Positions 35,349 to 47,188 of a stretch of DNA of 64,000 nt are shown in pieces; within the stretch, counting starts at the first letter, position 1, and each line of letters begins with the position of its first letter. The translations under genes and the position numbers were made by a program. Below the pieces are notes generated by a model. The model did no database searches. It was given only the letters and a program-made list of their open reading frames with translations, and was not told the origin of the DNA. Origin of the DNA: Seiridium cupressi (Eukaryota; Ascomycota; Sordariomycetes; Amphisphaeriales; Sporocadaceae); NCBI GenBank assembly GCA_036674765.1, contig JARVKI010000061.1:124001-188000 (forward strand). The letters run 5' to 3'.

Positions 35349-36864
35349 ATGAGCGCAGATACTAAGGAAATGCCCCTGCGCCATGGTACCACCATGAGCA
35401 GCATCGGCAGCGACGATGCTGTTCCGGAATTCGACCCTACCACTGTGAGTATCATCCCGATGCTCTGAATCCGGCTCGACGGGAGCATCTTGCTGATTGG
35501 CTCTTCCGCAGACAGTTGGACTCCTTGCTGAAAGGCTGCAAGCCTGGAAGCACGCCGTAGCAAATCTCGAGGACTACGTAGGCGCCGTAGAGAAGGTCCA
35601 TCATCACCATTCGAAAGAATACGAGAAGGTGCTTAAGACCATCTCTCAACCGCTTCGCGAAGGTAGACACTTTGACCAAGGGCTAGGGGGTGTGGCCGGC
35701 TTCTTCGAAAACATGCGAGTCAATACTCAGGCGCTGATCAACTCGAACACCGAAACGGAAAAGACCCTTAAAGGAACCGTGCTCCCAGTCCTCGAAAGAT
35801 TACACAAGGAAATCAAGGCCAAGGCCAAGGAGATCATGCACGGCGCCCAGAAGAGCGCAAAGGAGGTTGACAAGTCGCGGAATACCACACAGAAGCATAT
35901 CGAGTTGCTGGGCCAGCATACTGCATCCTTCGAATCGACGGGTGGAAAGATGAACCCAACTGATGATCCTTATGTCATTCAGCGTGGTGTTTTACATCGT
36001 CTCAACAAGCAGGTCATCGATGAGAACAACCACCGAAACGACTTGATCCACGTTCAAGACAGCTTCCAGGCGTTTGAAGCTCATGTTATTCAAGTGGTGC
36101 AGCAGGCCATGGAAGCGTTCAATGCTGTTGCAGGCGGCCAAGCTGAAAAGACGCGCGCACTATACGCCGATATGCTAGGAGCTGCCCAACGAATTCCCGG
36201 GGACTTTGAATGGAAGGGCTTCCTACACCGGGAGGGTGCTGGCCTCGTTGACCCCAGTGAAGCACCACGGAGTGTCGATGCCATTACTTTCCCCAACCAG
36301 AACCACAACTCTACAAAAGCGTTGATCGAAGGCAGCCTAGAACGCAAGTCGCGCAACAAGCTTTCATGGGGTACACAAACGGGGTACTATGTTGTCACGC
36401 CCTCCAAGTTTCTGCATGAGTTTAAGGACGATGACAATCTGCACAATGATCCCAAGCCTGAATTGTCCATATACCTTCCCGACGCTGTAATCGGAGCACC
36501 CAATGGCGACAAGTTCAACGTGAAGGGCAAGGACAAGAGCAAGGGTATCGGCAGCAAGCTTGCCGGATCCTCTGAGCTCGCCTTCAAGGCGCATTCCCCT
36601 GCCGAGGCGCAGAAGTGGTTCGAGGCCATCCGAACTGCAGCTGGTGCAAACGGTCCGACTATCGAGAGCACCCCTGCCTCGCCTATAGTCTCCAATGATG
36701 CTAGCCCATCCTACGAAAAGACCGAGACAGCGGCGCTCAAGCAGCAAGAAGCCGGCGTCGCCGGTGCAAACACCACTGGTCCATCCTCAGGACTTTCTCC
36801 TGTGAGCCGAACAGGTACGATGGAGACTGCCCCTGCGGCATCCGAGCCAAAGGCGACTGTGTAG
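35349..36864 (+). CDS. Slm1/Slm2-like BAR plus PH-domain protein (TORC2 effector)
   Basis: Two exons, 35349-35444 and 35512-36864, intron of 67 bases; 482 residues. The N-terminus is short and disordered. Residues about 34-275 form a helical BAR/F-BAR-like domain (LAERLQAWKHAVANLEDYV; VEKVHHHHSKEYEKVLKTI; GVAGFFENMRVNTQALI). A PH domain follows at about 300-425 (LIEGSLERKSRNK, SWGTQTGYYVVTPSKFLHEF, SELAFKAHSPAEAQKWFEAI). The tail is Ala/Ser/Thr/Pro-rich. This domain order is that of yeast Slm1/Slm2, which bind PI(4,5)P2 and TORC2 at plasma-membrane eisosomes and relay stress and sphingolipid signals. The function here is transferred from the family. Confidence 0.9.
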
Positions 36865-38581
36865 AGACACAGTACGTCGGCAATATCGAGGCGGAAGAAC
36901 TCCCCTGTAAACACTTGGGAGAAAGAGAAAACAAGGAGATTGACCCGCGACACCATATGAGTAGGTTTATGCTGCGTTTGCTGTAGGGTGGGATATAGCG
37001 GTACATCGGACTGGAAAGATACGACTATGGTCGTATCGGGTTGCGTTTCAGTATTTCACTTCCTAATATCCAATTAATTTGAATCCTAAATGTTCCGTTA
37101 ATCCTGCCAACTTGCTTACACATACTTGCCTGGGAGATGAGACGATACATTAAGATTTGGACAATCTGGGGGTGGCAGTGGCGCCACAACGTTATTGCTT
37201 CGTTGTTCTAATATTACATTTGCACTGCTCCTAGCTAGATCCACGAATACGTCTAATAGATGCGTGTCCATCATTTTTACAGACATCGTCTCAATCAATC
37301 TCCAGATTCGCTAAACTACTACGCATGGTGAGCAATACCTTTGCAACAGTCTCTCATCGTTATGACTGGCAGCAAGGTTCGGATGCTAGATTTGGCGATT
37401 CAGTTTTAAACTCTTCGCCAAAACCCCTAAATTATATATTTCACTTGTGCTCATCTTACTCACCGTGGGGGTATCAATCATTGTATAGTTTACTGTGCTA
37501 GAATCGATCGTTCAGTAATCAGCCCACCCTTGACCAGATGTGTAATGCCCCTTGCATATACCTGGGTCGTGAACATCGTTGCTGAAGCGGTCACTCCCGT
37601 TCCGCGGCACCATCGATCGACTAGTCATCCGCGGTTTACAGACAAGGGCCATCCCCCACGACCATAGGATTGTCAACGACGACCAATTTTGAAATGACTG
37701 ATGATATGGCATGTGAGGGTAATCCTTGTTCGACTTGGGCTTCACAGGCGGTGGGGGTATACCCTGGTCTCGACCTTGTCCAAAAATAACGAAGGACTGA
37801 ATCTCTGCCGGTTGCACGGTCTGTCGGAGTCCGTTCATCTGATTCGACACTACCGCTGCAAAAGAAAAAGACCTGGCATGATGTGAAGCCAAACCATGAA
37901 CGGCAAGGTTGGCCCTCACACAGCCTCGTCTGATGGCTTATGCTCTCCCCGGGATAGGATATGCAGGACGGGGGCCGAACTGCTGGCGACGATAGAGTAT
38001 CCTAGCGTGGCTGTGAAATTCGGGACGTCTGAGTGGGTTTATTGAAAGTGCAATTTTGGAGGCTTGTTAATGTAACGCAGTCCGCTCTACGTGAAAGGCA
38101 TACTGATCCTCCCTCGGTCTACCAAATCGTCGCCAGTTCGCGGGTACAGTTCAATTCGTTCTACAAGCGTCTTTTTGTGCGGCTCCGGGTGGATGAAAAC
38201 GCTCTCTTCCACCAATTGTTCACTGACCGTTCGCCGGGGTTTGTACGATCATCCCTCATCCAGTTACTGAGGACTCTAGACACCAACTCTCCAATATTCC
38301 CCGTCCTTGCTCCGCCTACCTCCAAGATACCTCTCAGTAGTACCGAAGATGCACGCAATGACTATTCAGGGTTCTCTTCACGGCCTCAGGCCAAACGATC
38401 CCCATGGATCTAAATTACCCAACAAGGCTATGAAAAGAACGTCACTCTTTGAGGCACAATGTAGCCCTTCAACTCAAGCCCTATATTGACCCCGTTTCCC
38501 TCTTGAGGTCTTCGACTTGAAGTCGGATTATGTATTCGAAGACGGCAATGACCAGCGAGACAACTATACACCTCAGCCAAG
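36865..38581. other. Intergenic spacer
   Basis: 1.7 kb with no gene I can support; short frames (for example 37512-37919 and 38033-38413) lack any family likeness. The right end contains the promoter of the Clr5-domain gene. Confidence 0.45.
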
Positions 38582-39364
38582 ATGACCAAGCCTTGGGATA
38601 GATATGAGTCTACCATAAAGGAGCTTTATGCAAAGCATACCCTTGCCACCGTTCGGCAGACCATGAAGGACGACCATGGGTTCGACGCATCGTAAGGCTA
38701 CTCCCTGACTTCACCCCAGCGCGGTCCACAGCTAACACAAATCAAGGGTTCGCGCGTACCGGCAGAAGCTTGACGAATGGGGTCAAGCCAAGTACAAAAA
38801 GCGCGCAAAGAAGTCTGGCGATAGCTCCAGTGGTGGCCATTCCGGAAGCAAGGAGCCAAAGACAGGCTCATCATCGAAGAAGAGCCGCCAGGAGCAAGCC
38901 GCTCCTAGCTCATCTGCTACTCAAGCTGTTTCCTCTACAGGAGCAGCTCCCGGAGGCGCGAACTGGAGTTCGACTCATCACCAAGACTTCGATCCGAACG
39001 TTAGGTGGGACACGAGCACAAGTGGCGGAGAGTGGGCAATCCTCAACATTACCCAAAGAGCACGATTCAAGGTTACTGACCATCTAATAGCCATTCCCAA
39101 GCATCAGATCTCGCGACTCAGAACTACGATTATCCAATCGACAATAATAGCGGCGTTTGGGGTGAAGACGGCATATGGTATCCTTTCTCAGCAACGTACT
39201 ACGGAACAGGAACCAGCTGGAATGCTTCACAACCGAACACCACACAAGGACAAGTCGCTTACTCCACTGGCCCAGCAACCAGTTTGGAGGAATATGAGTA
39301 TGACGGCGAAGGAGGAAGCGACTACTCTGGCGATGATCAATATGATCCAGAGGGAGGCCAGTAA
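38582..39364 (+). CDS. Small Clr5-domain protein
   Basis: Exons 38582-38691, 38747-39031 and 39091-39364, introns of 55 and 59 bases; 222 residues. The N-terminal 55 residues are a Clr5 domain: W..Y...IKELYAKHTLATVRQTM, then HGFDAS and VRAYRQKLDEWG, joined exactly across intron 1. A Lys-rich, then Ser/Gly/Ala-rich linker follows. Intron 2 was placed because it moves the frame into a Tyr/Gly/Asp/Glu-rich tail (NNSGVWGEDGIWYPFSATY ... YSGDDQYDPEGGQ) that looks genuine; reading on without the splice gives an unlike sequence. Clr5 domains occur at the N-terminus of many fungal nuclear proteins of unknown role; fission yeast Clr5 acts in gene silencing. No other domain is seen. Confidence 0.8.
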
Positions 39365-41023
39365 GAGCGTGGCGGGACCATACTGAAAGCTATTATGAGC
39401 AGGGATGAGACCAGGATGGGCGGGAGGATTATGGCGTTTTGTTTAGATTTTTGACGGGCGATCACGGTCCATCTTGCGTTCTCTTTAGATACCCCTCCTA
39501 TTTCTCTTTGTGGGTCGCGCAGGACAAGCGATTGATTCTCAAAAGTTCGGCATGATTCGTTGGCAAAATTTCATACGTTCTCTCCTTGATCTTGTTGACC
39601 AGCCAAGATGTGTGTGGCCCGCTGCTCCTTTACATGAAAGCCGATTCTCTCAAAGTTGGCTAAAGTCCAACCCTGCCTCCTGTTAGCCTTGGCCCCTATC
39701 CCTAAATGAAATGCGTCCCGCCCTGCTTCCCAAGTACTAGCCCCATGTCTCTGGCTAGATGTCGTCGCATGTTCAAGCGGCCTATAGGATGGCCGATTCT
39801 ATTTCTGTCATCAACCAGGCCAGATTGTCGGGTGCCCCACGCGTCCCAAGTAGTGCTAGGTAGCCCTATTAGGTCAATGACTAAGCTGTCCATCAGATCT
39901 TCGGGACCAGCATCATGACCGTTATACCTCGGTAGCCCCCAAACCCCAGACCCGCTCTTGGTGATCCTTCCGCTCCCAGGAGGAAACTAGGACCATAGGC
40001 GGTCCCAGAAAGTCGGACCTTTTATTGTTGTATCGTATCACTCTCCAGGGCTGCTTATGCATAGGACTTTCCACGACCCCCAAGAACACGAAGCATTGAC
40101 CACATTACCTAGATTGGTGGTCATCAGTAATCCCAATACGGAAAGGGGGTACGAGGGGTCCCAGTTCAGGAATCCCTAGGAGGATTGGCCCAGTGCCGAG
40201 AAGGTGCAGTCCGCTATAGCCTCGTAGGGCACTTACCCCCTGTCCTTGCGGGTCCTGCCCAAGTCAGGCCTAGTCAGCACCGGCTGTGCCTCTGACACGC
40301 AGAAACCAAGCTCCAAATAAAGAAACTGCCCCATGGTTGAAGAAATCACGGACAGCACCTTAAATCCCGTGGGATTGGATTCTCCGGGTTCGGCAAAGCT
40401 ACCGAGTTTATTGTGGCGAGCATGATGCGACAAGTTCGAGTCCGAGATCCTCTACGGCACATGATAAAGAGGTGCATCAAGGATTCATGCAGTCCAGGCT
40501 GAGCTGGGCGAAATACTCAGTTCTGTCGTATCGAGGTGCCCTCAAGGTCATTCAAACTTCTAGGTTCTTCAGTAGGCAGAATCGAGGTGGGCACATCGTT
40601 TCCTGTGCCATAATCCTTCCCCTAACTAAGCCCCCCTCGGATCGCCGCATCGCAGCTCGCAGCTGAGTTCCCTGGGTACCGGCGAAAGCCTCATTTCATC
40701 GTCGACACAGGAAGGGGGCCAAATTGGAGAGCTAGCCAATACCGAGACTGCCATCCTGGCGGTGGCGCCTCGACTCATCGCGGATAAGGATGAGATTGTT
40801 TTGAAGCGGGAAGGGAACGAGCAAGGACCATTGTCTGATGGATTCAGCTTACATATGACCACTTGCCTACCGATCCCTGACTTCATTGACTCGGCGCATA
40901 TAGTCAGTTCTCAAGGATCTCCTCGACTCCATATTGGGATTACAATTCAGGTAGAGGATTGGGTATATATTCTAACTAGTTCGGATATATTTACGCTAAA
41001 GGATCAAGAACCAAAATCGGAAA
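39365..41023. other. Gene-poor spacer
   Basis: 1.7 kb without a supported gene. An open frame from about 40629 runs rightward into the opposite strand of the kinase gene (to 41121) without an ATG at its start and without a family I recognise. The part 39690-40480 is CC/GG-rich and could be decayed mobile DNA, but I found no terminal repeats. Confidence 0.4.
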
Positions 41024-43033
41024 TTATAGGGCTGAAAGATCATCTATCGGAATGTCTACCGACTCCGATCTCGACCTCCTCCGCCTCTCGCCAAACCATG
41101 CATGTCTTAGAATATCTCTGACGCCCTTTCGGTCTCTAGACAGAGGTTGCAACATCTTCAACAGCAAGTCCGCAAAGACAGCGACCTCCTCGCAGCACAT
41201 GCGGTAAGTATATTCGATCATGCCATCATTCATCACATCACACGATACCTGGTCCCTGGAGTCGATGGCCGGCTCGACAATGGGCACTTCTCCTATCCGC
41301 TGCTTCTTAAAGCTCGAGAACGGGCTTGCATCGGCTGCGTGTTTCTTGATTCTCTCGCTGCGCCTGAGCTCCGGAGGCTCAGTCAACACCGGCCGTGATC
41401 TCGATTTACTCTTATTTCGGTCGCGTGAGAGGCTCACAGCTCGCGTCGATAACAAGGGTTGCGAGGACTCGCTGCTGGACGAGAACGCGCCGCGGGACCG
41501 CATACTCTCGGGCATTTCATACCATATTTCGCTCGAGCAGAGAAATTCGTGCAGTAGGGTGGGATAACCCGTCCGGTCCTCGTGTTGGTAACGTAGTAAC
41601 TCCCACTCGGCCCAGTTCCCCGGCAGCAGGACTTCAGCAAATTGATTCAGACGTGCCCGCGCTCTCCGAGAGATCTTGCGATTTCTGCTGCTTCCCGTCA
41701 ACGGTTCCGAGCTGGAATCGGAGAGCGAGGAGTCTTCGTCGCAGCTCGAGCTGCCCCTACTGTCGTTACTAGCTAAGAGCTTTGCTTTCGATCTTACCGC
41801 TCTCTTGAAGGTCCGCGCGGCCTCGGCTCTCCGGTACTGGGAGGATGGCTTCTCGAGATCATCCAGCCATTTGTGGACTTCCTCTTCCTCTCGTATATTG
41901 CTGTTGACTGGTACTACAGAGTTCTGTGCTAGGACTTCCTTGATCCGAATGATAGGTATATTGAGCCGAGGGCCGAAGACCCAAGTAAGCCATGTGATAT
42001 GAGCTGGGTCTGAGCTCATCTGAGGTAGGAGTTCCTTCCCAGTCCGCAGGAGGTGGATGCATGCCGCGAGGGACCAGATGTCGCTTGAGAGCCCATGTGT
42101 TTCGTTGGCCAGCCGTATCTCAGGAGCACTGTAGGCGCTGTGGTGCAGCGTGGAAGTGTCCAGCAAAGCCGACGACTGACATGCATGACTGAAATCTGTA
42201 AGGGCGACCTTTCCTGTCCTGAAATCTTTCTCTAGTGAAGCTAGTTTTGCTCTCGGAACTACGTATTTCGGGCCGTGGTGGCCAAAGTTTCTGATCAATA
42301 GTTTGAGCTTAAGAGTTGCTGGCTTTTCGAGGTAGTGTTCAAACAGGTCCTTACGCGAGACTGTCCACATCCACTGGTCTGCCAGCACCATCATGATTTT
42401 CTGCGGACGGATGTCGCCATGGACTATCCCGTGTTCATGTAGGTATCCAACTGTAGCTGCGAGATCGAAGCAGAGATCGGTCAAATATTCTGGAGTGTCC
42501 AAGCCGGCGCCCTCTAATCCATCTAGGAGGTTGGGTCCTAGGACGGGCATCACCAGGCAGAGATGCTGTCCATTGGGCCCTTCGATCCAGAAGTTTTCTA
42601 AAGTTGTGATTATGGAATGATACAATCCCTCTTCCTTAGCTTTCTGAGCCAAAGCGTCCACTTCGGCGCTATCGTGGCATCTCAAGGGGGACTCATCGGC
42701 CGCGACCACCTTGATGGCCTTATACGACTGGGAATACTGATCGAAACATAGCCACACGGTCGACGATGACCCGAAGCCTAGCTTGTGTAAAACTACAAAC
42801 CGCTGATCATCGTCAAGGTAATCGCCAATATGAACCGGATGAAATCCGCCGGGTCTATATCTTTCTATGTCCTCGTATTGGGCGGCTACATATTCCGGGA
42901 GTGGCTCGTAAACCTTGCTTTTTCTTACTTCCGAATCCGCTTGTTCAAAGACTACACTGACTGGAGATTTGGATGCATTAGATTCTTCGTCCCCGTAATA
43001 TAGATCATCTGATGATATCTCGACAGGAGCCAT
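41024..43033 (-). CDS. SRPK-like protein kinase, degenerate catalytic motifs
   Basis: An uninterrupted frame of 669 residues from ATG 43033. Kinase domain from about residue 70: KLGFGSSSTVWLC (glycine loop), YKAIKVV (ATP-anchoring Lys), catalytic loop HGDIRPQKI and the metal-binding triplet changed to DFSHACQ, then YSAPEIRL (the APE motif) and SSDIWSLAA. The HxD Asp is kept, but the usual Lys and Asn of the loop (HxDxKxxN) are Arg and Lys here, and DFG reads DFS. A long insert (about 390-600) is rich in Ser, Arg and acidic residues and includes an RSERIKKHA patch; the last lobe resumes with FADLLLKMLQPLSRDRKGV (family: D.R..A...L.HpWf). The layout, with a spacer splitting the lobes and Arg/Ser content, is that of the SRPK family expanded in filamentous fungi. 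Activity uncertain. Confidence 0.8.
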   Translation of the reverse strand: MAPVEISSDDLYYGDEESNASKSPVSVVFEQADSEVRKSKVYEPLPEYVAAQYEDIERYRPGGFHPVHIGDYLDDDQRFVVLHKLGFGSSSTVWLCFDQYSQSYKAIKVVAADESPLRCHDSAEVDALAQKAKEEGLYHSIITTLENFWIEGPNGQHLCLVMPVLGPNLLDGLEGAGLDTPEYLTDLCFDLAATVGYLHEHGIVHGDIRPQKIMMVLADQWMWTVSRKDLFEHYLEKPATLKLKLLIRNFGHHGPKYVVPRAKLASLEKDFRTGKVALTDFSHACQSSALLDTSTLHHSAYSAPEIRLANETHGLSSDIWSLAACIHLLRTGKELLPQMSSDPAHITWLTWVFGPRLNIPIIRIKEVLAQNSVVPVNSNIREEEEVHKWLDDLEKPSSQYRRAEAARTFKRAVRSKAKLLASNDSRGSSSCDEDSSLSDSSSEPLTGSSRNRKISRRARARLNQFAEVLLPGNWAEWELLRYQHEDRTGYPTLLHEFLCSSEIWYEMPESMRSRGAFSSSSESSQPLLSTRAVSLSRDRNKSKSRSRPVLTEPPELRRSERIKKHAADASPFSSFKKQRIGEVPIVEPAIDSRDQVSCDVMNDGMIEYTYRMCCEEVAVFADLLLKMLQPLSRDRKGVRDILRHAWFGERRRRSRSESVDIPIDDLSAL

Positions 43034-45400
43034 GATTGCAATTGGGCCGGCGCCTCTGTAGATTTCAATTGGTACTTTGATTTCTGGCTTAATATTAATG
43101 ACACCGGTGGGTCCGCGAAAATAACGACATTTTTATCAGCTTCGCACCTCGAAATCCAATGTTACCTGCGTCAACATGGCCTATTGTGTGCTTTGTCTGT
43201 CTTCTTTATACATCTTCTAGGCATCTTTGAACTTCGAACCGCTTAGGTGGTGTGCGCTTATTGTGCCAATCACAAAGAAAACCGGAACAGGTAGATCGTA
43301 CCAGAACACTATGGCATTGTAGAACTTACCCCGATCTAATCGAACTTTTAGTATACGTTTGGATACTCTAGAGAATGTGTAAAACGTACATTGTTATCGG
43401 CCATCAACTGAAAAAGCTCCAATTACTTCTTAGTCCTTTTTTTCTTTTTTACTTTCTCGACAACTGTAAAACTCCATGGGTCATTACTGCACAGAGCGGG
43501 TTGTTTAAGATGCTATGACTCTCATCTAATATCAAGCCTTTTCGTATCAAGATGATGCTAAATGATGAATTTATTGAGCTTTGGCGTGAAAGTGACTCGT
43601 GGCCTGTTACTTCAAGGAATACAAGGTGTATACGACAAAAACGAATTGCCCGAGACACCACGTGCGATGTAGCGACCCTCGATGCAGGTAACAGCCACTA
43701 CGGGTCCCTTCCCTGGGACTCCGCCTCTTCTGGAATCTTGTAATGTCCTTTATGCGTCCGTGTGTCAGACAGTGGGAACAGACAATGGCTATTCTTTCCC
43801 ATCTCGATTAACATCTACTGCTTCCTGTCAGAAGATTGAGGAATATGATCATGCTACTTATAATGTTTTGATCTTACTATAACCGGAGTAAAGAAATGCA
43901 CGGACCCCATCGTTGGGAAGCGCTTAAACGAAGTCATCTCGCGTGACACGTATACCAACCGCGTAGGGGCTTGGCAAATGACTTGTAGTACCTCTACTTA
44001 GGTAGGAGCGATAGAAACGTCTTATAGTGGCTTCCATTCAACATGTAGTTTACCATCCTAGATATCTTATTGGATAAATCACTCATATAGGGTTGCTCTA
44101 GGATGCCACAACAGCCAATTATCAACAATGCATGGCACATCGATAGTCATCCGGCGCTGATTCGACCAAGATATGCACAACTTTGTTTTTCGCGCGCTTG
44201 TGGAAATTTTATTAGGCGAGGATCTGTCTGAGCGAAATCTATGCCTTAAACCTGGTTTGATGGCACTCTACGGCTTGTCAAACCGTTCAGTGGCGTAGCA
44301 AGGTTCCTCGTACTAAGATACTACTAGAATCAACTCAGACGGGAAGGAATTATTAGTATTCATCCTGTTCTTGTTAGAGCCAACTCGGTGGCATTTTTTA
44401 TTGTAGCTGAGTTGGATATGGAGCGGCTTGCTGGCTGGGATAAGCTCAACTCTACCTTGCGGGCTATGGAGACTATTCTACACTATTGCTAACAGAACCA
44501 GTCCGCTTTGTAATATCTCGAACTCATTGAGAACAACATTGACACGAGTAATAAGGCCAACGTGGCATACTGTTTATCTCGAGCTAACGCAGGAGCCGTA
44601 ATCAATCGGTGTAAAATCGGCCGTAATTACCGATCGTGGGTATACTTCTCCACTTGAAGAGGCATCAATGAAGCACCAGACTCCTCATTCTTTCCGAACA
44701 ATATGATATTCTAGGTACCTAGCCTTCTCGGTGTTCGAAAATATCTGCCATCGCTACTGAGCTGTCAGCTCCTTCTTGCATCGTTTCATTCCTATGCTGG
44801 AAAGTGCGAAGACCCAGTGAGTTGATCCGGCACATGTGAATTGTGGTCAGGCCGGACGCCAGAGTGGCGAGCAGCTCTCATGGGGATAGTAATAGGCGCA
44901 GCAAGTTGTAAGCCTAACGGGTCGCCTCAGCGTGGAAGAGGCACACTCAGGGTTTGATCATGGGACTTTTTGGCATGGTTCCAGGGCGTAGCTGAGGTTA
45001 CACAAAGCCTGGCGCGAGACTCCGACTGTAGACAACAATGCAGCAGCTCTGACCTATTGTGGTCGTAGGCGCTCCCAAAACCGTGAGGTTAGATTTTGAC
45101 TAAACTCATGGGGTCTCAGGACAAGAGGCAGACCTTGGCGAGCCGGTGAGCCTTGTGTCATGTTCCAATGCTCAGGCGCAATGGGGCAGACTCCGCCTCC
45201 CGTATGTAGTAATGTTGCAAATGAACTGTTGCTCACCGAAATGATGAAAGAAAGCAAGTGGCAATTAGTCCCCTCTCTTTCCTCGCGGGATTGGGCCTCT
45301 TCCATTGTCAAAAGCTGCAGCGAACGACTACATTACATAACCCCAACACGAGCTTAGCGATCAAGTTGGGATGCTACACACGCGCGAGGAACAACCCATC
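43034..45400. other. Gene-poor spacer
   Basis: 2.4 kb without a gene I can support. A T-run near 43438-43452 and scattered short frames are all that stand out. It holds the promoters of the two divergent flanking genes. Confidence 0.45.
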
Positions 45401-46532
45401 ATGACTTCCGCAATCGACCCAGTCGAACATGATACTATCTTAACGGAAGTGACGTATCTCAAGTACGACCCAAAACACCATCATGAGAAGCTCTACACCG
45501 TCAATTATGACACAGGTGGAGTGTTTCCCCGAACAAATGCATTGAACGAGCCGAAGGCCGTCTTTGTACACAACTTCCATGACGTCCAAAGCCCGCAGAG
45601 TTTCGAGGACTATGGATTCGCGTCAACAAGACTCCGTCCTTTCCTGCAACCTGGTGATTTTGACGCCCCGGACAAGGTGGAGAATGTCTTCTATCCTGAA
45701 GCCATAAAAGCTCTCCGCCAGCTATTTCCCGACGCGGCGAAAATTGAAATGTTGGAGCACCAGGTAAGTCAAGATGAATCGAGCCGCAGCCAGCCTTGAA
45801 GAGAGTATAAAATAACGAGTGCCTGGGAAAAGATTCGCAAGCGGCATCCAACATTCCCCGTGGCAACGGGGGAGCCATACCAAAACCTCCTGCCTACCAC
45901 GCTCGTCCACATTGGTATGATATTTATCCTAGTTCATGAAGCTTTTGCCAAAGATATTTCCAACCACTAATCATTGACATTAGACTTTACACCTGACTCG
46001 GCCACCAAGATAAGCCATGCAGCCTTCAAAGCAGCCTCGCAGCAATATCGACGTCTCTTGACCGTCAAGTAAGCCTTCCTCGTTCCTTGTGAATCTAGGA
46101 AAAAATCACCCCACACGTCAAGAATGCTTACATGTACTTTTAAAGTCTCTGGAAGTCTCTCCAAGGCCCCGGAAATGACTGGCCACTTGGCCTCTGCGAC
46201 TGGCGAACCGTAGATCGAGACTCAGAGGTTGCATATCAGGACGTTGTTTTTGACGATAGGTACAGCGAGAACGCGAGAATCTACTACGGCCCTAAGCACC
46301 AGTGGTACTACTTCAAGGATCTGCAGGACGATGAGGTGATCGTGTTCAGACAGACAGACTCGGCCATACAGGGTGGCGGTGGTGAGTATGACTTTGAATT
46401 TATGAGAACCTACCGACTGACCTGAATCGACTTTTAGGTGTGCCCCATACGGGTTTCTTCAATCCTCACGTGGATAAGGATGCCGCGCCCCGTGTGAGTG
46501 TTGAGCTGAGGGCATTTGTTTACTTTGAGTGA
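45401..46532 (+). CDS. CmcJ/AsaB-family hydroxylase/desaturase-like protein (copy 1)
   Basis: Five exons: 45401-45763, 45833-45914, 45984-46068, 46146-46381 and 46438-46532, introns of 69, 69, 77 and 56 bases; 286 residues. All borders keep one frame (for example LVHI/DFTPDSATK; LLTV N/LWKSLQGPG; GGGG/VPHTGFFNP). The N-terminal block TILTEVTYLKYDP... and NALNEPKAVFVHNFHD, the middle VHIDFTPDSA and the C-terminal WYYFKDLQDDEVIVFRQTDSA ... RVSVELRAFVYFE are the landmarks of the fungal GA4-desaturase/AsaB/CmcJ family. Characterised members act as hydroxylases, desaturases or related oxidases in fungal metabolite clusters; substrate unknown here. A second family member lies at 54941-55981. Start at 45401 preferred; an in-frame ATG at 45371 would add ten residues. 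Confidence 0.85.
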
Positions 46533-46882
46533 TAGATATGAGCGATGATTGTGGGCATAGGTATATCTGTAGTACTTTGCGGAATAGAATATGTAGACAT
46601 GGTGATTTTTGTTCGCAAAATACTTGAATTCAGTGCAACGAGAGATGAAGAAACATAGTTTGGCAATCGAAGATCCATGAAATCAGAGTCAATATAAACT
46701 TAGTATTAGTAGTCCATTGATTGGAAAGGACATGTTTATGTGCGATGTAGAAAATATGCAGCAATCATTGCATTCTCACACAATTCCGTGCTGGGGTTTT
46801 CACACAAGGAAAGTTTATTTCGCGAATCCTCCACGTACATAGTACTTCAAATCCCGCTCGTCTGCAATGCATATCTCGAAAC
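46533..46882. other. Convergent spacer
   Basis: Short spacer between copy 1 of the hydroxylase and the small gene on the other strand. Nothing recognised. Confidence 0.5.
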
Positions 46883-47188
46883 TCATTTTGCCTCACCGCC
46901 CACGGTCTTCAGGCGAAGCCAGATGTTCTTCCTCAGACGCTGGAAGGTTCCCTTCGGAGCATCATCCAAATGAGCCAGTTTGCCCTTCTCAGGCTTTGGG
47001 GTTCCCGTGATGGCTTCACCCTCGTCATTGTACCCGAACGAGGCAGTCGAGTTTGAACCATCGACCGTCAACGGCTCTCCGGCCTTGAAACCTGCTCCAA
47101 GGGTGGTGTCGACAGATGGAGGCGGAGGCCAGTGCTTCCTCCATGGCTGCGTCTTCTGCCCTGGCGATGATTCGAAGTCGGAAATCAT
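46883..47188 (-). CDS. Small hypothetical protein
   Basis: A frame of 101 residues from ATG 47188 on the minus strand. Rich in Pro, Gly, Thr and Lys, with a hydrophilic middle (FKAGEPLTVDGSNSTASFGY) and a basic end (FQRLRKNIWLRLK). No signal peptide, membrane helix or known motif. The sequence is not repetitive and looks protein-like, but the length is marginal; an upstream exon is possible. Confidence 0.35.
   Translation of the reverse strand: MISDFESSPGQKTQPWRKHWPPPPSVDTTLGAGFKAGEPLTVDGSNSTASFGYNDEGEAITGTPKPEKGKLAHLDDAPKGTFQRLRKNIWLRLKTVGGEAK

Noticed and set aside
40425..40450. GTTCGAGTCC string resembling a tRNA T-loop
   Set aside because: Flanking bases do not form T-arm or acceptor stems.
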